Source: Trichoplax sp. H2
Lineage: Eukaryota > Placozoa > Uniplacotomia > Trichoplacea
Direction of reading: 5' to 3'
DNA: 64,000 bases
Assembly: GCA_003344405.1 (NCBI GenBank)
Contig: NOWV01000052.1
Coordinates: forward strand, 310,001-374,000
Part shown: positions 38,301 through 50,085 of the stretch, piece after piece
How positions within the stretch are numbered: position 1 is the stretch's first letter
Layout: each line of letters begins with the position of its first letter
Notes under the pieces: model-generated
The model's database searches: none
What the model was told of the DNA's origin: nothing
The model's input: the letters and a program-made list of their open reading frames with translations, nothing else
Program-made: the position numbers and the translations under genes

Positions 38301-41300
38301 CCATTAGCTACTCTGATGATTTCAAAATATAGAAGATAGTTAACATACTAGAATTTCGTCGTTTATCTTTCGATGAAGCTTTATTAGAGCTAGGAGCATC
38401 TAATGTGCTGCTACTTTTTTCTCCTAGACAGGTGTAAGAAGAATGAAAATATTATGATACTTTGTAGAGCTGATATTATTTTAAGTCCAAATAAACATCA
38501 TTCAGTAGGCTAACTATATCGCTTTCAATCTATCGATCAACTATTAGCCATTTTTACCGGATGGCTAAAGATGCTAATTCAATATCTGCTAAAGCTTACT
38601 AATTAAAGTATATTTAAACTGGCAAATATACTGCTGGACTGAGCATAGTATTGCTAGAAACTATCATCCTTTTGCGCTATCTAAACGATAAGATTGATCT
38701 AAAATATCCTTTGACGTATCAATTATACCTTCTAAGCAAATTGATAGTCATACTTTACTTAAGCTAAACGTGCTATTTATTTTAGCAAGACCTCGAATAC
38801 TGGCTTTGTCTCCTTTATGTTCATTCGGTGATAGGAGACTAAGATCTGTGTCTAAAAGAAAGCCATATCATCAATATACGAGTCATTTTATATTTTTTGG
38901 ACTATATAAGAAAAAGATGATCAATTCTGAAATAGGCAATCAATCCAATTGTATATAAAACTAGCTGTTGTAATGGGACAGTTAATAAAACGATTCGTTC
39001 AATATTACGGATATTTAAATAGAATTCGTTAAATGTTATTCGATATTAACTGTGTCATGAGACATTTAAATAAAATTATTTGTTCAGTATCATGGAAATT
39101 GAAATAGAATTAGTTAAATGCTATTCGATTTTGACCGCGTTATAGGACATGTAATAAAACAATTTAGATTAATGTTATGGACTTTGAAATAGAATTCATT
39201 AATTACTACTGGATATTGACTGTCATCGTAGGATAGGGAAGGTAATAAAAATGATTATTTTAATATAATATGGACTGTCATCACGAGATAGACACAGCAA
39301 TAATCCATTAAATATGATGCCAGCTAACTGAATTGGAATGTATCTATTTCTGTGATACATTGGCTATCATAAGTCCAGGGCAAGAAAAATATTGGATTAA
39401 ATGATCCATTACTGCTATTAAAGTATAATTCATTTATTTTCCTGCTCATTAAATTAACCATAGCGAAGAAAAATGCAATAGTTTTAATTGAATATAGAAG
39501 AAATACCATTTAAACGGATACTAATCCTTGAATGTTTATTGGAATGGTAAATGGACAATATAGCGATATTAAAAAACTTGTAGAGTTTACAGTGCGAGTA
39601 CATGATAAAAGAAACTCCTATCATAAATAACGGCCCATCGAGGTATAAACAGTAGTTATAAATTTGAAAGTAGTTCTTTTGATTATATAGGCATTACGCT
39701 ATTCCAACTCAAATGATAGAAGAAGGATTACCTTGATTAACACTTAGTCTGCTTTCACGCGAGGCTAAATTCTGATTTGATTTTCTTTTCAGCGAGTTAT
39801 CCTTGCTGACGAGACTTTCTACAATAGATGAATAAAAAATGAGACAGTAGAGTTAGCTAATATCAAAGAAAATGGGTAGGTAATCGATTTAACTTTTCCA
39901 CCAGTTTTCTAATACCGATAGTCGACAACTGAGCTACCAATTTGAAAGAAAATGTATGCACAATCTTGCACATTTCAGTACTAAATTGATAATGCACGTA
40001 TTTGACAGCTGAGCTATCCATTTGAAAGAAAATTAATGAGATATTGCCCTAACTTCTCTTGGTAAAATTGATCATGCAAGTGGTCGATTTAATAGGAAAT
40101 GCACAAGTAATCTATTTTACTTTTATTTTCGTTAACACCACAAAATGAATCAGTAAGTTAACTGATTTAATGGATAATCTGCAAATCAATGAATCATTGG
40201 TCTGGTGTGATGAATTTGTAAACATGTCCGTTCAATTCTCAAACTGAACGTGGAAAAGGATAATACTATCTAGTTTAACCTACTACGACTGGATTTCGCT
40301 ATAGTGAGAAAGAATTAGGCGTAAATTATATTAAAATCATGTTTAGCAGAAAGAATGCTCAAATCTACTCTTGCAATCTAGTCGAAAAACCATCCAATTG
40401 AATTGTATAAAGCAATTACCCCTACTACTGCTACTGCTAACACGACGTCCATGATTAGTAACAAATTGAACATCTTTAATGGAATCCAGGATATGTTCTT
40501 TATTGGGCATGGAACGAACTAGCTTTTCCAACTTCTGCTTAGCTTTTCTACCGTAGTGGTTGTCGTATAGAATGTAAGTTTTTTGCGCTTTCCTCATGGC
40601 TTTCTTGAGATGCTCAATGGCTTGTTCAGGATTTATCTTAACGCCATATCCGTTCATATACATAACACCTAAGTGGTAATGAATGCGAACTTGTTTAAAC
40701 CATTGCTTTTCCAAAGCATTTCGATAGCTTTGTATGGCAGTTTCGAAAAATCGAAATCCTTTCTCGGAATTCCTCAGTAAAGTACTTGCCGCTTTCGTAT
40801 AGACTTTTCCCAGGCGATATTTTGCATGACCAGAATAAGATTCATCATCTGAACGAGCAGCATAATCATATAATTTTATAGCTGAATCAAATGAGGATGG
40901 AGAAACCTTTTTCTTCTCTACTAATTTTGCTAATTTAATATACGCTGGAAAGTAATTCATTTTAGCAGCACTAGCATAGTAATGCGCTGCTAATGAATAA
41001 TCGATACCGACACCGATGCCTTTCTCGTACATAAAGCCTAAAATTTGCAATGCTAATTCATTACTTTTATCGCTGGTATAGTCATGAGCAACAGCTGCAG
41101 TTTGGAATAATTTAATAGCATTTTGGACGTTGGATTTAACACCAGCAATGCCAAGTAAATTATATAAGCCAAGATAGTAACCGACCACGGTATAATTATA
41201 TTTGGACGATTGCTTGAAATATTTATAAGCTTTAATTAAATCTTCTTCATGACCAACGGATAAATAGCCAAATAACAAACAGCCAAGATAAAATTGAGCT

Positions 41301-42043
41301 CTTGGATGGCCAAGTTGCGCCGCTTTACGCTCATATTCTTCTTCTTTATGCCGATCTTTAGTTACACCTAAGCCATTACGATACATTTTAGCACCCAAGT
41401 TAAAATAAGCCGAGGAATTACCAAGTTGTGCTCCACGCTCGAAATAATTTAACGCTTTACTGTAATCTTGGTTATTACTATATTTAGTCAATTGTAAGGT
41501 AATATAACCCAATTCGTTGTAGATTTGACCAGCTTCTTGATTGGATAACTGGTCGATCGACTGTAATTTTTTCAAGTAATTAATCCGAGTTTCTTCTAGT
41601 GCTCTTTTCCAATGACTTGAGCGCTTATAATGACTCCATAATTCGTCATGGGCTCGGGTAAACCATGGATCTTGCGACGCCGATTTAAGATACATGTGTA
41701 ACTTTAATTGAATTAATTCTTCTTCATCGACAATCCGTACACAATCGGATGTTCTGCCGCCTTCTCTAGTACCATATAATTGATAGGCAGTATATTGAGC
41801 GCCAGGATGATTTCCTTCAGCCGCAATTTTATAATTATAAAATGCTTTCATGGCATCTTTTTTAGTCGAGCCTAGTCCATATTGGTAGACATAGCCTAGT
41901 TGGTAGTAAGCGCTTGGATCGTTACTTTTCAAGCTATCTACTCCATAATTTTTAGATGCATCGTCTTGTAATTTAATTTGCAATTGATTTGCAATATAGT
42001 GTTCGATAATATCGTTAATTTCTAATTTATTAATGCCGGCCAT
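32361..42043 (-). CDS. Sel1-repeat / heptad coiled-coil / CaaX protein, about 1119 residues (16 exons); unrecognised architecture
   Basis: Exon 1 (42043-40420) encodes 541 residues of Sel1-like repeats: LGYVYQYGLGSTKKDA, ALNYFERGAQLGNSSAYF, LGFMYEKGIGVGIDYSLA and LGVMYMNGYGVKINPEQAI are typical. There is no signal peptide. The start is ATG at 42043. Exon 1 ends SSSSSR at a GTAATT donor in phase 1. Fifteen further exons, all in phase 1, follow: 39818-39732, 38423-38349, 38093-38007, 37831-37727, 37355-37251, 36633-36529, 36369-36223, 35958-35854, 35718-35572, 35381-35277, 35115-34969, 34785-34699, 34362-34315, 33521-33483 and 32707-32361. The summed length divides by three with no stop. Residues about 542-624 are a Ser/Lys-rich linker, about 625-946 a continuous coiled coil, then an acidic region and a tail. 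The protein ends in CCAIM, a CaaX box with an adjacent cysteine, so farnesylation and membrane attachment are likely. If the exon 1 donor is not used, the frame reads on to a stop at 40343, giving a 566-residue Sel1-only protein. No function is claimed. Confidence 0.8.
32740..33440. repeat. Degenerate tandem repeat in the last intron of the Sel1/coiled-coil gene
   Basis: The phrases ATCATCAAAGTATA, AGTAAATCGATATTTCA and GGTTAAAATTATGAAA recur about seven or eight times at roughly 80-110-bp intervals within intron 32708-33482. Confidence 0.65.
38110..38310. repeat. Two-copy ~108-bp tandem duplication in an intron
   Basis: AGAGAGGTTA, GGATT then AAATTG(C/T)TGTAATTT and AATTACTATTT occur twice, about 108 bp apart, between exons 3 and 4 of the Sel1/coiled-coil gene. 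The period is a multiple of three, so a 73-codon frame stays open through both copies; I regard it as non-coding. Confidence 0.7.
38970..39320. repeat. Degenerate ~100-bp tandem repeat, about 3-4 copies, in an intron
   Basis: The phrases GGACA(G/T)(T/G)TAATAAAA, AATAGAATT(C/A)GTTAAATG and TATTCGAT(A/T)TT recur in intron 2 of the Sel1/coiled-coil gene (38424-39731). A separate ~90-bp repeat marked by TTTGAAAGAAAAT lies in intron 1 (39850-40040). Confidence 0.6.
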
Positions 42044-44252
42044 GATACGAAAATTCAAGTCTTTTACCACAATAACCTTGAACTACAACAAGCATAAATT
42101 CGATAAGAGAAGACATTAATAACCCATGGTAGTTATCTCCATCTATTTATAAAATACTTCCGAATAAGGATAATTTTTAGGTCATTCAAGTGGGTTGGCT
42201 ACAACTAGATGGCTAAGAAAGGAATAATTAATTTTGGATTGGGTTAAATATCTTATTGTCAACGTCGTCGTGATGGTACTAAAAGACCAGATAGAGAGGA
42301 GAATGGTACTGAATAGCAGCATTTACTCCTAGATGGAGGTTGGAAGTAATAATGATTACTGGAAATGATACAGAGTTTATCCAATTGTGTCATCCAGTCG
42401 ACTGGCATTTAATGGAACAGCTGTTGAATAACATCTAAAATCAACATTTATTATCATGCTATTATTGAGTAGGAGGTATGAGGTAAAATTCCTCCTAGTA
42501 TCTGGATATAGATCATATTTGCATTGCTCATGAATGGTTCACGAAAGAAACTTATAGTAATTGAATACGTTTAAATAGACAAACTATGGCAGTAGAATGT
42601 TACTATAAGTTAATATTCTGCTAGAGGATCTAGTCAACTCTAGCGTAGGTATGAATCAAAATATACTAATTGCTTAACCTCTTGGATAAAGCATCGTGAT
42701 CATAGTTAACCTTCAATACCTTAATCTCTGATTAATCCAAAAGGTATTTCCGTATGATTAATGTTTAATTATTATAGAAGACAGCAATAAAGCTGTTCTA
42801 TCAGCCAAAAAACTGGATCGAGAAATAGGGATTGAAGTACAATCCAACAGGTTTCTCCAATTCGGGGTATTGAAAAGTGATAAATTTTATAATTGGTTAA
42901 TAAGAACAAGGCTAGTAGACTATACTGACTGAATTATTATTTGCAATGCAATTATTAGCAGTAGAGCAAATAATATTGGAAACTTGGGATTAAAGTAGTT
43001 CATTTCTTAAACTTGAATAATCCTAATACGATTACCATGATGGAAGAATTTATCGAGTATTCTTCTGGGCAAAATGAAGTCAGTTTGGATTGATTAAAGC
43101 AGTTTCTCTGATTGTGCTAGCTCCTAAATGCCATCTATGTACTAATCATAGGAAAGATCAACAGAGTTTCGAAGTGATTCAATTTTTTTCATTCCATTGG
43201 TAATCGTTAGTGCTTTAAACAGCACGTAGAAACTATAAACTAAACTCGTAGACGCGATAGAATTCTCTATGATTTAATTTGATCGAGTACCGTAGTTTAC
43301 TAGAATACTATAGCATCAATGTAGATGGATAAGTATTATACACTAGCATGATAATTTATTTACACGAGTATATTGATATTAAGCATAACAAGCAATAATA
43401 AAATCTCAAGACTACATGCTTCATTTCCTATCTTTAATAATTAATCATCAATGATTGTAGAATTGAGAAAATCCTAATGCTGTTTTTCAAGTTTTGTGAT
43501 CATCCTGATGTTGAAATTATTAATGATATGGGTTTTGAGTAAAGAGATTACGGGTAAATTAATTAGTTTTATCCGGCATTGTCAAGCATAAAAGAATTAA
43601 AGTAATTTGATATATCAGATGTCAAAAGTAGATGAACCTAAGCCATTTTTAGCCTTGAATGAGGATTAATATTAAATTTGTCATAAATGGATCTACAGTA
43701 CGAGCGCTAAGTCTAAACCCATTCTAAAAGATGTTTAAATCAGTTCACGATTTATAGATCACAAAACTAATATTAGCTGCCAAATTGTTTATTTAAATTA
43801 CTCAATTTCATGGATATCGTATAAAAAAATAAGCATTTCCTTAAGAAAAGCGTTATATAAAAATGTACAGTGAAGGAACTCAACTAGTTATCAATTGTAA
43901 ATATCTCTATCTATGTCTACTAAGCCTTCATTCATTACAAGCAAAGCTGATCCAAGTAATATAAAATTATATGAATTTATATTACACAGGTAGAAGTATC
44001 AATATTTTAAATTGTCTACCTAAGGAGTGATGTTTTATATACAAGACTAATCCGAAATATTATACAACAATTGTAATGAATTAGAGTTCATAGGCACTCC
44101 ATTCTACAGTCTTTACCTAATACAGGAATTCGTCTGATTTTTGTATTATGTCAGCTTTCCTGTAGCAAAGATTATGCATAAAATTGTTAAGTTTAAATGG
44201 ACTACTGTCTGATGAATTCATATCCCATCCTAGGCAAGTTCAGTGCGATTTT
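42044..44252. other. Intergenic, 5' flank of the Sel1/coiled-coil gene
   Basis: This 2.2-kb AT-rich spacer has no open frame worth reporting on either strand and no clear repeat. It should hold the promoter of the minus-strand Sel1 gene and the 3' UTR of the next minus-strand gene. Confidence 0.45.
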
Positions 44253-47200
44253 CTAGGAATTAACTCCAACTGATGTCTGGTTTTGTGGTGCAAGTTTTGC
44301 GCTAAGGCTATCCTCAGCGTTACTGGCGGTGTCACTAATGGAAGAAATAGAAATTTTACTTCGATAGTATTTTACATTAAATAGTATAGGATATTATTAT
44401 AATATTTCATTTCTCGGCAATATGTTATAACCATATGGAGTCAGAATAATGATTACAGCCTTACCCAGCTACGGACTGTCTTCGTCCCAAGTCAAAAATA
44501 GGATACTCTTCATCTAAATATTCCGGGCCAGCTTTTTCTACTGTAAACGGAACAGTTGTCATCGTTAATACCGAATCATATTACATAACTTAAATTAAAA
44601 GAAATACAGCAAGTTACTATACGGCCCTGACTACTTTATGAGTTAGAGTTAAAGTGATATAACCTATGCGTTAATGAAAAAATTCCTAATTAGAATATCC
44701 CAACATAACTCTACATAAGTCTGTCTACTTACTACTGTTGGCTAATTGATCAGTAAGCCATTCAGATTGAACCCCAGATTGAACCCCAGACTGAACCCCA
44801 GACTGAACCCCAGATTGCGGCAGCTCTTGACGAATATTTGGCTATAAATAAAAGTAATTTAAATTAGGCACAGTTTTATTTTTTAGATGGATATTAATGA
44901 CCGACCAAGAAGTGGTTCACAGATTAGCTAAGGTTATCTTATCAAATTTTCACATTAAGATTTTTAAATTTGTAGAGAATTATAATATAATTTATAATCC
45001 GAATGTGTACGCGCTAGAATCGTACCAGTGGCTTTTTATGTGTTTCAGTTGAATTGTTATTATCAACCTGTAATCGAATAACCAGCAGACGGATCATCAT
45101 TAGTATTGATATTATCGATATTAAAATACCTAATAAATAAATGCAGTGCTTAATTCACTTTTTCTTCATTAAAATATCTATCAGTCTTGTATACGAGTTA
45201 AGCAGTTAACGAAAAATCACACCTTTTAACCAGATAGTACACTTTTGATAAGTAGATTAATTTTTTATCTGGTGACTGAATTGTCTTAGTGATTACATAT
45301 AGCTTAGCTTAGCCCGATTTACCCAATTGCATCGGTTTCATTTCATGTAGTAGTAATATGATCATGCATACAGTATTAAATCTCGATAAATGATAACATG
45401 GATTGTTTATCAATTATAATATAATAAATCATTTAGGGTAGGGTATTGACCGTTAATTATTCTATATCGTGACTCTCCAAAAACAGTTAATTAAATTTAG
45501 TGTTACTAAATATAACATCCTAGAATGCATTTAGGAGTGTGTCATAACGTCTGAATATTAATAAAATCCATTAGGATTACCAAGTAGGCGACACCAGCAG
45601 GATGTAATGTTGCTGCTTGACGCTGAAGCGAAGCCCTTAAAAAGCTCTCATTTTTTAGTGCCATCATACTAAAGTAAACAATTATAGCATAAGATATCTT
45701 TTAAGTAGGTATTCGTTAACATCATGAAATAAATATTGATTCGGAATAATATAGGGTCAAAATTAAAGCGAGCTTACGTTTGCTGAATTACGGTCGTTTT
45801 CTTTTCCCATGTCATATTGATTCTTCGTATTTCCTTTTCCAGTCTAAATAAACATCATATCATCATTATTTTGACAATTATACTACTAGACATTATAGAA
45901 AGCTGATTGATAAATGCTAATGTACTCATTGACCTAGAATATCAAGTGATAAGCAAACCCAAATTTTTGTTTGCCTCTATGATTCATACAATATTATGCT
46001 ATTACAAAATAGCTACTTCACTTTTTTTATAGCTTTACCTGATGATTTCGTTTCGTTGCCGCTGTACTAATCCTTCTAACTTTTGGATCGTTAATCTATC
46101 GTCAGCAGTAACAGGACTACGTTCAATCCTTTCCTATTGAGTGATTGGATCAAAAACATAGATATTTAATATTTCGAATTTACTGAATAGAGGACCAGTT
46201 ATGTTTATTTTATATTTGGCTAACCATCAGTAATCGTCGGTCGGCAATTTTCTTTTGAGATAATGCCGCATTGAAAGCTTCCTTTTCACGGGATTGTAAC
46301 GCAGATCGTTCTCTTTCTATCTGTTCGTTCATCTAATAATTAAAAGCAATCAAATGCTTAGCTTTAATCTCTTTATTTATCTAAATCCTAAGCCAAAATA
46401 GCTCGCTTAGTGTGAATCTTACATCCTGCGTAATTTTATCAATATGGCGTTTCATATCTTTTTCATGTTGCTTCTTTTCTTGACTAAACTACATTGGATA
46501 TGAGAATAAATGAAAAACTGTGTACGTAAATTTTATTGGTAAAATATAGTAAACTGCTGTAGAATGTTCACTGTATAACGACTGATTTCTAATTTGTTAA
46601 CAAATTGGCTCTTACAGTTTCCATAATTTTTTCTTTTTCTTTCTCACTAGTTGCTCTGATTAGATCGATTTCATTTTGCAGCTAATATTTATAAAATTAA
46701 CTTATTAGAATATCAAAGGCAGTTAGAAGTATTTAAATGGCATTAGCGGCAAATGGAGATATAAATCTGCAAAGAAGCTCATTTGAATAGCTATCTATTC
46801 ATAAGCTAATAACTAACCTGACGAACTTTCAGTTGCTCTTTGTTCAGAGCTTCGGTAACTAAATCCTTCTCTAAAGCTAAATTTCGAAACAATATCAGTT
46901 TATTGTGTTACTCGCTGCTTTAAGTAGATTGAGCTATCTGTTGATTTAAATTTTTCCTGTGATAAACTATTATTTTGCGTGTAGCCTATCCTACTTGACA
47001 AGCTAACTAAATGACTGATTATAAATGAGTTTTACCGATTTAAATGATAAGTTAACATCGCCATTAATATCTCGATTGACTCGATTAACAACTATACGCA
47101 TGTATAATAATAATAACATCTTACATATTTTACTCTTTTCTCTTTTCTTTCGATCTATCTCTTTTGCCATCTCATCAATCTTTTCTTCTAGCTTGTTGAC

Positions 47201-49749
47201 TATAGCATTTAATTCTTCAATTTCTGTATTATCAGGTTCTAGAGGCAAAGGAGCATCTGCGGCAGCCTTTATCCGTTTATAAAATTGAAAAGAAACATAG
47301 GGATATAAAATATCAAAAATTGCTTTCCGAACGATTAAAGGAAGGTAAAGAATTGCGCTAAATAAGATTTTTAAATTCTAATCGAATGTAATACCTCATA
47401 TAACATTTGGTTATGTTGAGCCTCTTGGCGCGCTTCTTCCAACTCGTGTTGTAATCGTTTAATAATATCATTATCGTCACCAGCATCATCGATAAGGTCT
47501 TTAATCCTAATTAGAATTGATTTATAGTTCAGATAACTTACAGTATAGATCACTTTCATGAGATTTGTAGATTAAATTGGTATCTGTATCTTTAAAGTTG
47601 ACTTATTGACTTTAGCTACCAAACTGATAACATACTGTTCTTCAAGTTCTTTAATTGCTTTCTTATATCGATCAGTCTCTGCCTCTATCTGATCATCGAA
47701 AAAATCACTATGATCGATTGCGATTTGCTTGATAGCATTCGATAGTTGTTGCCGACAACTATGCCTGACGACTTCAACTCTCTATATCAATCAAAGTAAA
47801 AAGCGATATTTTAAGTAACTTAGTAATATATTTAACATCTACTTTCAGAACTTATACAAATAATCAGCCTCATTTCAAGAATAATCTTGGTTACCTGTTT
47901 ATGAAGTTTTTCTAATTCTTCCACTTTATCATTAACGCGACAATATCTACAACAATTAAATTGATAGAGGAAAAAGAGTTAATTTACAATCAAATAGTAG
48001 GGCATTACGGATATAGGATCATAACAAGTTTAATTTCATGTATCGATTAGAAAAAGTATAGGTGTACTTACAATTCTAGTGAACGCTGTTCTAATCTATT
48101 TTCATAATCTGCTAGCATATTATGTTTAGTCAAACGAAATTCTCTTTTCAATCGGTCTAACTCCTAATTAGGCAACAAATATTTCATGGTAGTATAAGTA
48201 ATTAATTATTGACTTTAATGGATTTAGAATAATTCTAATACCACGTTATAACACATTTGTTAGCTTGAATAACAAGATGATGCACAATGTCCATCTATTT
48301 AGTTATATCTTAATAAATTACTGCATGCAATTTAATCCTTAAATTTTATATGTTCTATTTCAAGAGCAAAGTTATGACAGAACATACTAGACGCGCCATC
48401 AAAGGTAGAGATAGTCCTAGTTATGTCCTTTATAAATTTTTACCTCAATTAAATCTTGTACTACTGTTGTCATTTCCTTGATATCAACAATTTCTGATGT
48501 TTCGGTTTGTGTAGCAATATCTTTATAAAAGAAGCCAGCTTTATAGTCTTCAGCCAAAGATGGTCTATAGTACAGCGAATTAGAATTATATTAACAACGG
48601 CACATTATTTACTGTAATTCCCTTTAATCAGTAAAGGTGTATGATTTCTGTGGTTACATGCTTCCATTAGCGTGTAGCCATCGTTTTGTCGCTATATACA
48701 AATGCATAATAAATAAAATTCATTATTGCGCGTGCTATACTGAAACTTTTATATCAATTACTGGAATAGTGTGATACTTAAAATAATATAATATGGGTCG
48801 GCAGGGGATGATGCTAGTTCGTTATAAACACTCAAATTTATAATTTTGCGATAATGATTTATATTTTTGATATTAAAATATCTATTTATGATTGATTAGA
48901 AATGTAAAATAGGTGAAAGATAGTCATCTTTGAAAGAAATTAAAGTATCGACAATTCATAGTAGGCGATAACAGACACAGCCATACAGAAAGGGCTAATA
49001 ATGTGAAATGAAATAGAGTGGCCTTCATGTATAGTATATCGTTATTTATTAATGACTAAGATTCTAAATGGTTATAAACTATATCTAAAAACGAAAAGAA
49101 CGATAATTTACAAATATTCCTCTTTTGGTGGTAAGGAAAGTTGATTCATTAAAAATATAGTGGTGTTTAGTTAAGTCATATTGAATGGGAATTGATTTGG
49201 TATTAACTGCATTGTATAGTACTGGCAGTTTTCTGATCGTTGATAACTGTTGGTATAATATTTATTCGGACTAATCAAGACAATCTATTTTAATATTATC
49301 CTATCTAATTTACCCTATTATAAGCTGTAATTTTTTAAATTGATAGTATGATAAGGTAGCAGAAAGATTTTATTAACACTGTAGTAAACACTTAATCAAG
49401 ATGCCCTTTCTTATAGTATGTTTTAGTGCATTATAAAACTTGCATGCAGTAATAGTATTTCATTACTCAATAAAAATATCAAGATGAATTATGTAATTTA
49501 TCAATTGAATGCTGTCCCTAAAGTAGAATAGCGTAGCAGCTATCGGAAACGTACTCGCCGAGTATCGTCTAAATCAATGCAAAGAGGCCACATCATGACT
49601 TACTTGAATTTTTCATAAATACTATCATCATCCTCAGTATCAAGATTTTTGATAGAGTCATTCTCTTCGGTAATACTTTTTCTAGCATAGCTATTTGTAG
49701 GGGATTGTGAATTACTTTGGAGATTGCCGAAAGATATCCTAGTCGCCAT
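44253..49749 (-). CDS. Coiled-coil protein, tentatively C10orf67-like (DUF4709 type), at least 19 exons
   Basis: Exons on the minus strand: 49749-49604, 48691-48613, 48547-48444 (or from 48564), 48163-48072, 47946-47895, 47781-47636, 47506-47395, 47266-47134, 46876-46818, 46681-46616, 46488-46423, 46332-46225, 46133-46039, 45843-45778, 45668-45581, 45067-45026, 44841-44733, 44540-44465 and 44334-44253. Phases agree from exon 3 to the stop. Between exons 1 and 2 a small exon of 3n+1 nt seems to be missing. The protein is about 575 residues: an acidic N terminus, a block DIATQTETSEIVDIKEMTTV, long charged helices (about residues 110-430) and a Ser/Gln-rich tail with four QSGV repeats. The DIATQTETSE block and the synteny suggest human C10orf67, whose function is poorly known; this is from memory. 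That the gene is real is well supported by the splice pattern; its name is not. Confidence 0.8.
44766..44813 (-). repeat. 12-bp coding minisatellite (4 copies)
   Basis: The unit ATTGAACCCCAG or ACTGAACCCCAG (plus strand) is repeated four times inside exon 17 of the C10orf67-like gene, giving four QSGV repeats. Silent-type differences (CAA/CAG) separate copies. It is a likely length polymorphism. Confidence 0.9.
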
Positions 49750-49979
49750 CGTCGTTACTACGATACGCCAAGGTCACAATAAACTACTTAACGAATGATA
49801 AAACGCCTTGCCTTGAGTATTAATCTACCTTCAAACCTATACTCTTTACTTTTCAAGTAAGGCGATTCTGTATGTTAATGTACTTTAAGGTACGAATTAC
49901 TTAACTTATTATTGACTTGTAGCATCCAGCACTAGTTTTAACTCGGGTTGTATTCGCCGTAGCCATTGACAACAACGGC

Positions 49980-50085
49980 GTACAGTACATAGACAGTACA
50001 TTACAGTGTACAGTACTGTAATAAAGTACTGTACGAGTAATGTAGTGTACTGTATAGTACGCATGCGTAGTACTGTCGAAGAGAT
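49980..50085. repeat. Cluster of GTACTGTAC / TACAGTA palindromic motifs
   Basis: Within about 100 bp upstream of the C10orf67-like start the motifs GTACAGTAC, GTACAGTACTGTA, AAGTACTGTAC and TGTACTGTATAGTAC recur many times. These are largely self-complementary, so the segment could form several alternative hairpins. Similar motifs are scattered through the window (for example 4200-4232). Confidence 0.6.

Noticed and set aside
40343-42070. The Sel1 open frame as a complete stand-alone gene starting at 42070
   Set aside because: The start at 42070 is GTG; the first ATG is at 42043. A phase-compatible donor at 40419 and matching downstream exons make it the first exon of a larger gene, though read-through remains possible.
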